Source of the DNA: Ruminococcus sp. YE71
GTDB taxonomy: Bacteria; Bacillota; Clostridia; Oscillospirales; Ruminococcaceae
Assembly: GCF_900119155.1 (NCBI RefSeq)
Contig: NZ_FPIR01000013.1
Location: forward strand, 1-64,000
Length of the DNA: 64,000 nucleotides
Direction: 5' to 3'
Every line of letters begins with the position of its first letter. The first letter of the stretch is position 1. Made by a program: the position numbers and the translations under genes. The notes beneath the pieces were generated by a model. The model made no database searches, had not been told where the DNA came from, and saw nothing but the letters and a program-made list of their open reading frames with translations. Of the stretch, positions 1 through 8,674 are shown one piece after another.

Positions 1-125
1 CTCTGTATCGTGTAATCTTCTTTGGAATAGATCTCGTCTATCACATTGCCCAGTACTCTGACCGGTGAGCTTTCTTCGATGTAGATCTCATAATTTATGT
101 TAAGACGTACTTGACAATTTCTCAT
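1..125 (-). CDS. N-terminal fragment of an unidentified protein, possibly a transposase
   Basis: An open frame runs off the left edge of the window on the minus strand. It starts with ATG at 125, about 12 bases after an AAAGGA-like ribosome site, and gives about 41 residues beginning MRNCQVRLNINYEI. The short hydrophilic start, with a YEIxIEExxPVRVL-like stretch, recalls the N-terminus of IS1182-type transposases from clostridia. That resemblance is from memory and weak, and no terminal inverted repeat was identified. A real gene is likely because start, ribosome site and a TATAAT at 170-175 line up; the identity is uncertain. Confidence 0.35.
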   Translation of the reverse strand, partial: MRNCQVRLNINYEIYIEESSPVRVLGNVIDEIYSKEDYTIQ

Positions 126-185
126 TTTTATGGTACAATCCTTTCGTGGGTTATTTTTTTCGCAATTAAATTATACCACAAAACG

Positions 186-224
186 AAGAGCTTAGCTATA
201 CCTTTCGGGGTTCGCTAAGCTCTT
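186..224. terminator. Bidirectional hairpin terminator
   Basis: The arms AAGAGCTTAGC (186-196) and GCTAAGCTCTT (214-224) are perfect complements and are followed on the plus strand by a T-rich run. The gene it serves is not obvious, because the minus-strand frame at 125 starts below it. Confidence 0.6.
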
Positions 225-306
225 TTTCTTTCTTTTTGGGGTGCAACAGCCCCTGCCGTTTTGTCCCGATACGATAATGTAACGGACACCGTATCCGTAA
301 AATAGA

Positions 307-338
307 AAAGCTCGCAAACCCTGAAGTTTACGAGCTTT
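307..338 (-). terminator. Terminator of tRNA-Pro
   Basis: Arms AAAGCTCG (307-314) and CGAGCTTT (331-338), with a further AAAC/GTTT pairing inside, lie directly downstream of the minus-strand tRNA. On that strand the hairpin is followed by TTTTCTATTTT. Confidence 0.65.
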
Positions 339-347
339 CTGCGTTAG

Positions 348-420
348 TCGGAGTGACGGGACTTGAACCCACGGCCTCTACCACCCCAAGGTAGCGCGCT
401 ACCACCTGCGCCACACCCCG
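348..420 (-). tRNA. tRNA-Pro (anticodon GGG)
   Basis: The minus strand folds as a 73-nt tRNA. The acceptor stem CGGGGTG pairs with CACTCCG (one G-T wobble) and has discriminator A. The anticodon stem CTACC/GGTAG closes the loop TTGGGGT, placing GGG at positions 34-36. The T arm has GGTTCAAGTCC. CCA is not encoded; CTAA follows the discriminator. A GGG anticodon reads CCC and CCU, so a UGG isoacceptor is expected elsewhere. There is no integrase or attachment-site duplication beside it. Confidence 0.93.
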
Positions 421-665
421 AACAACGTAATATATTATAGCACATCAATTCGCACCTGTCAAGGGTTTTTGAGCCTGATTTGATTAAACTTTTGTAAATA
501 TAAAATTAAGCCTTGTTCACAATTCGTTGTCGAACTCGCTTAGTAATAGAATAATAATCAAATATACGTATTGTGTTAATATAATCTTGATATAATTAAT
601 TGAAACAACCGATCGAGTTGGTTAGTTTTATACGATTCTTACAAATTATGTTACGGGAGAAAAAT

Positions 666-2771
666 ATGGGCAAGAAAAATACAGACAGACAAATTATCGA
701 AGAGATCCCCGAAAATGAGTATCTTTGCTTTGATAACAGGGAACTTTCGTGGCTCAAATTCAATGAAAGAGTGCTTGAAGAGGCTGAGGACGAGCGGGTG
801 CCGCTTCTCGAACGGCTGAATTTCGTTTCAATATTCCAGAGCAACCTCGATGAATTCTTTATGGTCAGGGTCGGAGGTCTGCACGATACGGTCTCGGTCG
901 CACCCGATACGCGCGACAGCCGCTCGGGGATGAACGCCGCCGAACAGCTCACGGCTATCCTGCCCGAGGTCAAGCGGCTCTGCGACCGCCGCGACGCCGC
1001 ATACGTTAATATAATGCGAGGGGTGCGCGACAACGGCGTAAGGCTCGTGCGCTACACCGAGCTCACACATAAGGAACAGGAATTCGTCCGCCGCCACTTC
1101 GACGAGGATATACAGCCCCTGCTTTTCCCTGCGATGATCGGCAAGAAACAGCCGTTCCCGTTCCTCAAAAACAAGGAGGTCTACGGTTTTGCCGTGCTCG
1201 AAAACAAGAGCGGAAAGCGCAGGATAGCCATCGTGCCGTCCATCTCGCCGATGTTTCCGCCGACGCTGGAGCTTTCGGGCATCTCGGGCGGTTCGAGCGT
1301 TTCGGTCATCTGCATGGAGGACGTTATCCTTGAATTCTTTGAGGAGATATTCACGGGCTACAAGGTCATCGAAAAATCCCTTATCCGCATAATCCGCAAC
1401 GCCGACATCGACGAGGCGAGGGTCTACGACGAGGAACTCGACTACCGCGACCACATGAGCGAGGTCATAAAGATGCGCAAAAAGCTCGCTCCCGTGCGTC
1501 TTGACCTGTCGAATCAGCTGAGCGAGCCCGTGCTCGAAGAGCTGTGCAGCCTTCTCCGTCTCGAACGCCGATGGGTGTTCATTTCGGGAATGCCGCTCTC
1601 CACCGACTTTATCAAGCCCCTCGGCGAACTTCTCGACGGCAGACCTCAGCTTCGCTATCAGCCGAGAACCCCCCAGCGAAGTCCCGAACTGACCGATTCG
1701 CCTGTCATACCTCAGATACTGAAAAAGGACGTGCTGCTCCACTATCCTTATGAGAGCATGACACCGTTCCTGAATATGCTGCGTCAGGCTGCCGAGGACA
1801 AGAACGTCATCTCGATACAGATGACCCTCTACCGACTCGCAAACCACAGCAAGGTCATCGAAGCGCTCGTTGACGCCGCCGAGAACGGCAAGGAAGTCAA
1901 CGTGCTCGTCGAGCTCAAGGCGCGTTTCGACGAGGAGAACAATATCAACTGGTCGAAGCGTCTTGAACAGGCGGGATGCAGAGTGGTCTACGGTATCGAC
2001 GGACTGAAAGTCCATTCAAAGATATGTCTCATTACCCGCCGCAGCGGAAAGAGCACGCAGTACATAACCCAGATAGGCACGGGAAACTATAACGAATCCA
2101 CGGCGCGGTTCTACACCGACCTCTCGCTGATGACTGCCGACCGTCAGATAGGTCTTGAAACGGCGGAGGTTTTCAGGCACATCCTGATGGGTGAGACCGT
2201 TGCCGAGACAAAGCACCTTATGGTAGCGCCCAACTGCCTGCAAAACAAGGTCATCGACCTTATCGACCGTGAGGCGCAGAAGGCTCGCGAGGGCAAAGCC
2301 GCATACATCGGCGTGAAGCTCAACTCCATGACCGACAAGAGGATAATGGAGCACCTTATAGAAGCGTCCAAGGCGGGCGTAAAGATAGAGATGGTCATCC
2401 GCGGCATCTGCTGCCTGAAGCCTGGCATCGAGGGTCACACTGAGAACATCCGCATCGTGAGCATTGTCGGCAGACTGCTCGAACATTCGAGGATATACAT
2501 TTTCGGAGCCGATGACGACAGGGATATCTTCATCGCGTCCGCGGACTTCATGACGAGGAACACGCTCAAACGCGTCGAGGTCGCAGCGCCTGTCTATGCG
2601 CCCGAACTCAAAGCGCGTATAATGGGGATATTCGGCATCCTTATGAGCGATACCGCGTCCGCAAGGCTCATGCTCCCCGACGGCAGCTACAAGCGTCTGA
2701 GGGAAGGCGCGGACAATCTCTGCGCTCAGGAAAAGCTGTACGATATGGCTTACGAGAACGCGCTGAACTGA
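666..2771 (+). CDS. ppk1: Polyphosphate kinase 1
   Basis: Makes and reversibly uses inorganic polyphosphate from ATP at the cytoplasmic side of the membrane. The 701-residue protein has the family N-terminal domain (FDNRELSWLKFNERVLEEA), a long middle domain, and two phospholipase-D-like C-terminal domains. The autophosphorylated histidine lies in KVHSKICL (about His450), and the second conserved histidine in LEHSRIYIFG (about His607). In-frame ATGs exist at 600 and 648, but only 666 has a well-placed ribosome site (GGGAGA at 655-660). It stands alone, ending at a shared terminator against a convergent gene. No ppx partner is adjacent. Confidence 0.95.
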   Translation: MGKKNTDRQIIEEIPENEYLCFDNRELSWLKFNERVLEEAEDERVPLLERLNFVSIFQSNLDEFFMVRVGGLHDTVSVAPDTRDSRSGMNAAEQLTAILPEVKRLCDRRDAAYVNIMRGVRDNGVRLVRYTELTHKEQEFVRRHFDEDIQPLLFPAMIGKKQPFPFLKNKEVYGFAVLENKSGKRRIAIVPSISPMFPPTLELSGISGGSSVSVICMEDVILEFFEEIFTGYKVIEKSLIRIIRNADIDEARVYDEELDYRDHMSEVIKMRKKLAPVRLDLSNQLSEPVLEELCSLLRLERRWVFISGMPLSTDFIKPLGELLDGRPQLRYQPRTPQRSPELTDSPVIPQILKKDVLLHYPYESMTPFLNMLRQAAEDKNVISIQMTLYRLANHSKVIEALVDAAENGKEVNVLVELKARFDEENNINWSKRLEQAGCRVVYGIDGLKVHSKICLITRRSGKSTQYITQIGTGNYNESTARFYTDLSLMTADRQIGLETAEVFRHILMGETVAETKHLMVAPNCLQNKVIDLIDREAQKAREGKAAYIGVKLNSMTDKRIMEHLIEASKAGVKIEMVIRGICCLKPGIEGHTENIRIVSIVGRLLEHSRIYIFGADDDRDIFIASADFMTRNTLKRVEVAAPVYAPELKARIMGIFGILMSDTASARLMLPDGSYKRLREGADNLCAQEKLYDMAYENALN

Positions 2772-2810
2772 TATATTACGTCACTATATAATTATAATAG
2801 CAAAAACAAA

Positions 2811-2840
2811 GCCCGAAAGAGCGGATCTGCTCTTTCGGGC
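2811..2840. terminator. Shared terminator between ppk1 and the convergent membrane-protein gene
   Basis: GCCCGAAAGAGC (2811-2822) and GCTCTTTCGGGC (2829-2840) form a 12-bp stem with a 6-nt loop. T-rich tracts flank it on both strands, so it can serve both converging genes. Confidence 0.9.
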
Positions 2841-2848
2841 GTTTTTGT

Positions 2849-4396
2849 TTAATGGAAACCTTCGGTGATGCCGTCACCTGTGTTCGGGTGCTTGACCGAC
2901 CATCCAAGGTCGATGAAGAACAGAACGGTCAGCACAGTGCAGAGCGTCTTTCTGACCTTCGGCGGTATCCTCTCGAAGAGGTTATCCACCACGGGCGCGA
3001 TGAAATAGGTCATAGAAACTCCCGCAAGTCCGAAGACCAGCAGACCTTCAAGACATATCCTGCCGTTCAGGTTCATGAAATAACCCGTGTAGTCCCACCA
3101 GCGCTGACCCATCATCTTTTCCAGCAGCCACGAGGTGAAATACTCGACGATGCCGCAGACCGCGAACGTCCCTGCGAACATCACGGCAGGCTTCTTTCTC
3201 AGCGGTTTGAGCAGGTAGATGATTATCCAGCCGCCCACGCCGTATATCGGCAGCCACGGCCCCGTCATGGTACCGCGGTTGATGAAGGAACCTTCGTTAA
3301 TAAGATAGAAGAAAACTTCCCACGCCCAGCCGATGAACGAGAAGAAAAAGAAGAACAGCACAGGACGGTCGCCGCCGTAGTCCTTGCTGTAGTCGGTGGT
3401 GAGCCATCTGCGGTGTTCGAGGTAGGGGGTAGGGCAGTGGGTGTCGGGGTAGCAGGCGGAATCCGCGGCGTTGACAAGGTAGATGTCGTAAAGCAGCTCG
3501 GGCTTTTTCAGCTTTTCGCGCTTATCCTCACGCAGGGAAGAATAGTACTCCGAAAGCAGACACTCGCGGTAGGGATTGAGGAAGAACACCGACGTCAGGT
3601 GAAAGGTCGCACCGTCGAGCAGAGCCGCAGGCAGCAGCGTCAGGTCGATGAGGAATGCACGCTTCTTCTCGCCGCGCATCATCTGCTTCGAGAGGGCGAA
3701 AGCGTCATGAGTGGAGATGTTGGGGTTCTCGGCGAGGATGTAGGGTATCATCATGTATTCATAGTGTTTGATGACGCCGCCCACGATAGTCAGGTCCCAC
3801 AGCGTCTGGTACAGCGAGCGGAAAAACATGGTCCTCGCAGTTCTGAGGATATGGCCCGTGCGGTAGATGAACAGCAGGCGGTCGGCTTTGGTGTAGGGGT
3901 AGCACCTCCGCTCCATGAAATATCTGCACCGTCCCACGATGATGAGGTTCTTGATGAACACCCAGAACAGTCCCGAGATGACGGTCATCGCGAATATCAC
4001 CACCGATTCGCCTATCCTGCCGTGAAATACTATCTTGTTGATGCCGTTGAGCACGCCGAATCCAAGCGAGCCCGTGTCGGTCACCTCGTTCACGATGACC
4101 GCAAAATAGCCCATCGTATATTTCTCGGCTTCCGTCTCGGCTTTCGGCGGGTCGATGTCAACTATCGTCTGTTCCTTTACGAACTCGCGCAGTATCTCGG
4201 CATTCGACTTTCGGTTGTCCGAGATGATGTAGGAGGCTTCCTGTTTCGCCTGCTTTTCCTGCGTCCGCCAGTCGGAAGCGTAGTTGTAGCCCTCGTTCAG
4301 CACGATGCCGACGATGAATGCCACCACTATATTCAGAAAGAAGTGGGACTTCAGCGACTTTAGTGCTGAACTGTACAGGTCTTTGGATAGTTTCAT
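2849..4396 (-). CDS. Membrane protein with C-terminal CmpB-like (ABC-transporter type IV) domain
   Basis: A 515-residue integral membrane protein. One helix lies near the N-terminus (about residues 18-36), another hydrophobic segment around 150-175, and a C-terminal block of several helices with the Trp- and Gly-rich pattern FSFIGWAWEVFFYL, GTMTGPWLPIYGVGGW and RWWDYTGYFMNLNGRICLEG. That block matches the putative ABC-transporter type IV family (PF06541, CmpB), whose function is poorly known. The N-terminal 300 residues I do not recognise. Its start lies 1 bp after the queA stop with a GGAG site inside queA, so the two are probably co-transcribed. Confidence 0.75.
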   Translation of the reverse strand: MKLSKDLYSSALKSLKSHFFLNIVVAFIVGIVLNEGYNYASDWRTQEKQAKQEASYIISDNRKSNAEILREFVKEQTIVDIDPPKAETEAEKYTMGYFAVIVNEVTDTGSLGFGVLNGINKIVFHGRIGESVVIFAMTVISGLFWVFIKNLIIVGRCRYFMERRCYPYTKADRLLFIYRTGHILRTARTMFFRSLYQTLWDLTIVGGVIKHYEYMMIPYILAENPNISTHDAFALSKQMMRGEKKRAFLIDLTLLPAALLDGATFHLTSVFFLNPYRECLLSEYYSSLREDKREKLKKPELLYDIYLVNAADSACYPDTHCPTPYLEHRRWLTTDYSKDYGGDRPVLFFFFFSFIGWAWEVFFYLINEGSFINRGTMTGPWLPIYGVGGWIIIYLLKPLRKKPAVMFAGTFAVCGIVEYFTSWLLEKMMGQRWWDYTGYFMNLNGRICLEGLLVFGLAGVSMTYFIAPVVDNLFERIPPKVRKTLCTVLTVLFFIDLGWSVKHPNTGDGITEGFH

Positions 4397-4397
4397 A

Positions 4398-5459
4398 TCA
4401 CGACTCCGTATCGGGAGCTATGAGCATAGCATCGCCGAAGGAGAAGAAACGGTATTTTTCCTCGACCGCGACCTTGTAGGCGTTCATGGTCTTTTCGTAC
4501 CCGAGGAACGCCGACACCAGCATGATGAGGGTGCTTTCGGGCAGGTGGAAGTTTGTCACAAGTCCGTCGAGCACCTTGAACTCGAAGCCCGGATAGATGA
4601 ATATCTCGGTGCGTCCCTCACAGGGGATGACCTCGCCGTACTTCTGCGCGGCGGATTCGAGCGTCCTGCATGAAGTCGTACCGACCGCGATGACCCTGCC
4701 GCCGTTCGCTTTGGTCTGTTTTATCAGCTCGGCGGTACGTTCGGGTATCTCGTAGTGCTCCGAGTGCATCTTGTGGTCGAGCACCTTGTCTTCCTTGACG
4801 GGACGGAAGGTGCCGAGACCAACATGGAGCGTCACGTAAGCGATGTTCACGCCCATGTCCTCTATCTCTCTGAGCATCTCCTTGGTGAAGTGCAGACCTG
4901 CGGTAGGCGCGGCAGAAGAGCCGACCTCATGGGAATAAACGGTCTGATAGCGCTCTTTGTCCTCCAGCTTTTCGGTTATGTAGGGGGGGAGCGGCATCTG
5001 ACCTATCTCGTCGAGGGTCGAGAAGATGTTGCCTTCTTTCACCTCAAAGCGTGCGACGCGGTTGCCGTCTTCAAGAACGTCGGTTATCTCGGCGGTGAGC
5101 TTGCCCTCGCCGAACACGAACCGCGTGCCGATCTTCGCCTTCTTGCCAGGGCGGCAGAGTATCTCCCACTCGTCGTTGCCGCGCTGTTCCAGCAGCAGGA
5201 ACTCGATGAAGCTGCCCGTATCCTCACGCTCACCGTAGATACGCGCAGGCAACACGCGTGAATCGTTGAGCACCAGCAGATCACCCTTTTTGAGGTAGCT
5301 GCATAGATTGTAGAAATGAGCGTGCTCTATCTCGCCGCTCACACGGTCGATCTTCATCAGACGCGAGGAATTTCTCGGCTCGGCAGGGTGCTGAGCTATC
5401 AGCTCCTGAGGAAGATCGTAAAAAAAGTCGGCTTTTGTCATGTTATTTAAGTCAAGCAT
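4398..5459 (-). CDS. queA: S-adenosylmethionine:tRNA ribosyltransferase-isomerase
   Basis: Transfers and isomerises the ribosyl group of SAM onto preQ1 at position 34 of tRNA, giving epoxyqueuosine. The 353-residue length and the motifs AQHPAEPRNSSRL near the N-terminus, SSAAPTAGLHFT in the middle and FxLPxSTLIMLVSAF near the C-terminus are typical of QueA. Start at 5459 is supported by AGGAG eight bases upstream. It is first in a two-gene unit with the CmpB-like protein. The partner enzyme tgt lies 4 kb away on the other strand, so the queuosine genes are near but not in one operon. No preQ1 riboswitch is visible ahead of it. Confidence 0.95.
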   Translation of the reverse strand: MLDLNNMTKADFFYDLPQELIAQHPAEPRNSSRLMKIDRVSGEIEHAHFYNLCSYLKKGDLLVLNDSRVLPARIYGEREDTGSFIEFLLLEQRGNDEWEILCRPGKKAKIGTRFVFGEGKLTAEITDVLEDGNRVARFEVKEGNIFSTLDEIGQMPLPPYITEKLEDKERYQTVYSHEVGSSAAPTAGLHFTKEMLREIEDMGVNIAYVTLHVGLGTFRPVKEDKVLDHKMHSEHYEIPERTAELIKQTKANGGRVIAVGTTSCRTLESAAQKYGEVIPCEGRTEIFIYPGFEFKVLDGLVTNFHLPESTLIMLVSAFLGYEKTMNAYKVAVEEKYRFFSFGDAMLIAPDTES

Positions 5460-5512
5460 CTGTTTTTCTCCTGAATTTTTACAAAAAAGTCATAATTTTT
5501 TTTGCGGTGCTA

Positions 5513-5541
5513 TTGACAATCGTTCAAATATCTGTTATGAT
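5513..5541 (+). promoter_or_regulatory. Sigma-A promoter of the lysine-riboswitch/asd unit
   Basis: TTGACA at 5513-5518, exactly 17 bp, then TATGAT at 5536-5541. The expected transcript start is just before the riboswitch. Confidence 0.85.
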
Positions 5542-5553
5542 AAGATTTGAACA

Positions 5554-5723
5554 GATAGAGGTGCGGCAACGAACAGTAGCCCTGAGTAAGAACGTGCGTA
5601 TCCCGAACGTGCGGCTCTGCGGCAAAAGGCAATGCCGCCGAAGCTCAGCGCACGGGGAGCTGCTGCTGACCGCCTGCCGAACAGGTTTGCGGTTGTCATC
5701 ATGCTTTGTGATGGAGTGCTATC
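5554..5723 (+). promoter_or_regulatory. Lysine riboswitch (L box)
   Basis: The transcript contains the conserved L-box elements in order. P1 5' strand GATAG (5554-5558) runs into AGAGGTGCG, then AGTA, then CCGCCGAAGC in the junction, several paired arms, and GGAGTGCTATC closing P1 at 5719-5723. Size (170 nt), order and position ahead of asd-dapA match the known lysine aptamer. Lysine binding should favour the downstream terminator and shut off the diaminopimelate genes; that is inferred from the family. Confidence 0.93.
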
Positions 5724-5760
5724 GGCATTGATTGTCAACATTCTTATTATATTGCATGAT

Positions 5761-5785
5761 GGCGGGCATTTCAACCCGTTTTTTT
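5761..5785 (+). terminator. Riboswitch-controlled terminator
   Basis: A short GC stem, CGGG (5763-5766) with CCCG (5775-5778), extended by G-T pairs, is followed by seven T. It lies between the aptamer and asd, as expected for an attenuating expression platform. Confidence 0.7.
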
Positions 5786-5855
5786 ATTGTTCCGATAAAT
5801 TTTAGGCTTTGTACACATTTACTTAATGTGTACCGAGGGAAAAGGAGTTTTTACA

Positions 5856-6944
5856 ATGGAAAAGAAATTCAACGTAGGTATCATCGGTGCTACGGGCATG
5901 GTAGGACAGAGATTTTCTCTGCTGCTTGCTAACCACCCGTGGTTCAATGTAGTATGCGTAGCGGCTTCCGCTCGTTCGGCAGGCAAGACCCTTAAAGATG
6001 CTGTAGGCGCTAAGTGGGCTATGACTGAGCCGATGCCCGAAAAGCTCGCAAATCTCGTAGTTCTCGACGCTGAGGCTGACATCGACAAGATCGCAGAGCA
6101 GGTTGATTTCGTATTCTGCGCTGTTAATATGAAGAAGGACGAGATCAAGGCTCTTGAGGAGAAGTACGCTAAGCACGAGGTACCCGTTGTTTCCAACAAC
6201 TCGGCTCACAGACACACTCCCGACGTTCCGATGGTGATCCCCGAGATCAACCCCGAGCACATTGAGATCATCGCTTCCCAGAGAAAGCGTCTCGGCACCA
6301 AGCGCGGTTTCATCGCAGTTAAGTCTAATTGCTCGCTCCAGAGCTACGTTCCCGCACTTGCTCCCCTTATGAAGGAGTTCAAGGTCACCAAGGCTCTGAC
6401 CTGCACCTATCAGGCTATCAGCGGCGCAGGCAAGACCTTCGAGACCATGCCCGAGATCGTTGACAATGTTATCCCGTTCATCGGCGGCGAGGAGGAGAAG
6501 AGCGAGCAGGAGCCTCTGAAGATCTGGGGCAAGATCGTCGGCGACGAGATCGTTCCCGCTACCGAGCCTTCCATCACTGCACAGTGCCTCCGCGTTCCTG
6601 TTTCGGACGGTCACACCGCAGCAGTATTCGCTTCCTTCGAGAAGAAGCCTACCATCGAGCAGATGAAGAAGGCATGGGCTGAGTTCAAGGGCGTTCCCCA
6701 GGAGCTCGAGCTTCCTTCCGCTCCGAAGCAGTTCCTCCACTACTTCGAGGAGGACAACCGTCCGCAGGCTAAGCTCGACCGCAACCTTGAAGGCGGTATG
6801 GCTGTATCCATCGGCAGACTCCGTGAGGACAGCCAGTATGACTACAAGTTCGTATGCCTCTCCCACAACACCCTGAGAGGTGCGGCAGGCGGCGCTGTTC
6901 TGCTTGCAGAGCTGCTGGCTGCTAAGGGCTACTTCGACAGGTAA
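5856..6944 (+). CDS. asd: Aspartate-semialdehyde dehydrogenase
   Basis: Reduces aspartyl phosphate to aspartate semialdehyde with NADPH, the branch-point step to lysine/DAP, threonine and methionine. The 362-residue protein starts with the nucleotide-binding motif GIIGATGMVGQRF and has its catalytic cysteine in KSNCSLQ (Cys159). This arrangement and length fit the archaeal/fungal-type subfamily. ATG at 5856 is chosen over an upstream in-frame ATG at 5826 because AAGGAG sits nine bases before it. First gene after the lysine riboswitch. Confidence 0.95.
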   Translation: MEKKFNVGIIGATGMVGQRFSLLLANHPWFNVVCVAASARSAGKTLKDAVGAKWAMTEPMPEKLANLVVLDAEADIDKIAEQVDFVFCAVNMKKDEIKALEEKYAKHEVPVVSNNSAHRHTPDVPMVIPEINPEHIEIIASQRKRLGTKRGFIAVKSNCSLQSYVPALAPLMKEFKVTKALTCTYQAISGAGKTFETMPEIVDNVIPFIGGEEEKSEQEPLKIWGKIVGDEIVPATEPSITAQCLRVPVSDGHTAAVFASFEKKPTIEQMKKAWAEFKGVPQELELPSAPKQFLHYFEEDNRPQAKLDRNLEGGMAVSIGRLREDSQYDYKFVCLSHNTLRGAAGGAVLLAELLAAKGYFDR

Positions 6945-6948
6945 GAAA

Positions 6949-7644
6949 ATGCCTTTCGAGATCAGTCTGATACTCTGGCTGCTGATACTGCTTATCCCGC
7001 TGACAGCGCAGATAAACGTCAAGCTCACCTTCTCGAAATATAAGAAGGTCATGAGCAAGAGCGGTCTGACAGCGGATAAGGCAGCAAAGCAGATACTCGA
7101 CGGCGCAGGTCTCGGACTTGTGAAAGTGAAGCAGATCGGCGGCAAACTGACCGACCGTTACGAACCCGACAACGATACGATAAAGCTGTCCGACTCCGTG
7201 TACGGCGATCCGAGCGTCGCTTCGATCGGTGTTGCGGCTCACGAATGCGGTCATGCGATACAGTATGCCGAAAATTACGCTCCGATCATCGTGCGCAGCA
7301 AGCTGGTACCTGTGACGAGCTTCTGCTCTAAAAGCTGGTACTACGTCGTGCTTGTCGGTGCGATGATGAGCAGATATCAGGTCGGCACACATATAATGAC
7401 TGTGGGCGTGCTGCTGTTTACGGTGTTGGTGCTGTTCCAGATGGCTACGCTGCCTGTCGAGATAGATGCGAGCAAACGCGCTCTCAAAGTCATCGAATCC
7501 CGCGGGATACTTGACGATGAAGAGCTCAGAGCCGCTAAAAAAGTCCTGACCGCTGCGGCGCTGACCTACGTCGCTTCGCTGCTGTCGGGTATATTACAGC
7601 TTATTCGTCTTATCCTCATGTCACAGAACAGGAGACGGCGATGA
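6949..7644 (+). CDS. Neutral zinc metallopeptidase, YugP family
   Basis: A 231-residue membrane protein with an N-terminal helix (about residues 5-22), the zinc motif HECGH (His98-His102) and further hydrophobic segments around residues 130-165 and at the C-terminus. This is the zinc peptidase family PF04298 (YugP); its substrate is unknown. It starts 4 bp after the asd stop and ends 32 bp before dapA, so it is expressed inside the lysine-controlled unit. That is an odd place for a peptidase; a role in cell-wall or membrane upkeep is only a guess. Confidence 0.88.
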   Translation: MPFEISLILWLLILLIPLTAQINVKLTFSKYKKVMSKSGLTADKAAKQILDGAGLGLVKVKQIGGKLTDRYEPDNDTIKLSDSVYGDPSVASIGVAAHECGHAIQYAENYAPIIVRSKLVPVTSFCSKSWYYVVLVGAMMSRYQVGTHIMTVGVLLFTVLVLFQMATLPVEIDASKRALKVIESRGILDDEELRAAKKVLTAAALTYVASLLSGILQLIRLILMSQNRRRR

Positions 7645-7676
7645 TAACTATCCTTTGAAGAAAGGTGGGTTTTACC

Positions 7677-8576
7677 ATGAAAAAGACAATTTTTACAGGT
7701 GCGGGCGTCGCTATCGCCACACCTATGAATGCTGACGGTTCGATCAACTATGACGAACTGGGCAGACTTATCGACTTCCAGATCGAAAACGGTACTGATG
7801 CTATCATCATCTGCGGCACCACAGGCGAAAGTGCCTGCATGACAGACGAAGAGCATATCGAGTGCATCAAGTTCGCAGTGGAGAGAACGGCTAAAAGAGT
7901 TCCCGTTATCGCAGGCACAGGCTCGAATCACACCGAGTATGCCGTTAATCTCTCGAAGCACGCCGAGCAGCTGGGCGCTGACGCTCTGCTGTGCGTTACA
8001 CCTTACTACAACAAGGCTTCTCAGCAGGGTCTTATCAAGCACTTCAGCGCTATCGCCGAGGCTGTTACTCTGCCGATAATCCTTTACAACGTACCGTCGA
8101 GAACTGGCTGCAACATCCTTCCCGAGACTGCTGCCGAGCTCGCTAAGATCGACAACATCGTTGCTATCAAGGAAGCATCGGGCAACATCAGTCAGATCGC
8201 TAAGGTAAGACAGCTCTGCGGCGATACCCTCGACATCTACTCGGGTAACGACGATCAGATCGTTCCGATCATGTCGCTGGGCGGCAAGGGCGTTATCTCA
8301 GTGCTGTCGAACGTTGTTCCGAAGCAGACCCACGAGATCGCGGCTCTCTGCCTTGAAAACAAGTGGAGCGAGGCTCTTGACCTTGCTATGAAGTATCTGC
8401 CTCTCGCAAACGTTCTGTTCTGCGATGTGAACCCGATACCCGTCAAGGAAGCTCTGAACGTAATGGGCTTCAAGGCAGGTTCGTGCAGACTTCCGCTCTG
8501 CGACACGAGCGACGACAAGAAGGCTAAGATCAAGGCTGAACTTGACAAGCTCGGACTGACAGGTTCGATCAAGTAA
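7677..8576 (+). CDS. dapA: 4-hydroxy-tetrahydrodipicolinate synthase
   Basis: Condenses pyruvate with aspartate semialdehyde, the first committed step to diaminopimelate. The 299-residue TIM barrel shows CGTTGES (substrate loop), VTPYYNK, the catalytic tyrosine in LYNVPSRTG, and the Schiff-base lysine in AIKEASG (about Lys165). ATG at 7677 is preceded by AAAGGTGG at suitable distance; an in-frame ATG at 7665 is less well placed. Third gene under the lysine riboswitch. Confidence 0.95.
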   Translation: MKKTIFTGAGVAIATPMNADGSINYDELGRLIDFQIENGTDAIIICGTTGESACMTDEEHIECIKFAVERTAKRVPVIAGTGSNHTEYAVNLSKHAEQLGADALLCVTPYYNKASQQGLIKHFSAIAEAVTLPIILYNVPSRTGCNILPETAAELAKIDNIVAIKEASGNISQIAKVRQLCGDTLDIYSGNDDQIVPIMSLGGKGVISVLSNVVPKQTHEIAALCLENKWSEALDLAMKYLPLANVLFCDVNPIPVKEALNVMGFKAGSCRLPLCDTSDDKKAKIKAELDKLGLTGSIK

Positions 8577-8589
8577 TCATAACTCAGAT

Positions 8590-8644
8590 GAGCGGGGGAA
8601 TGAAAGCTCCCGCTCTATTTATAACCGGCGGTGAGCTGACCGCC
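8590..8644 (+). other. Two hairpins between dapA and dapB
   Basis: Hairpin one pairs 8590-8598 with 8607-8615 (GAGCGGG arm) and is followed by TATTTAT, a weak U tract. Hairpin two pairs GGCGGT (8627-8632) with ACCGCC (8639-8644), 30 bases ahead of the dapB start. They may attenuate or process the message between the genes; no separate promoter for dapB is evident. Confidence 0.55.
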
Positions 8645-8674
8645 GCAAAATACTGATACGAAAGGATGTTAAAT

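Noticed and set aside
348-420. Integration site at tRNA-Pro
   Set aside because: No integrase, no repeated tRNA end and no phage genes nearby.
828-2015. Long open frame antisense to ppk1
   Set aside because: It lies wholly under a well-identified gene, has no ribosome site and no recognisable family; it follows from the GC-rich third codon positions of ppk1.
5435-5731. 98-codon frame upstream of asd
   Set aside because: It covers the lysine riboswitch and has no coding features.
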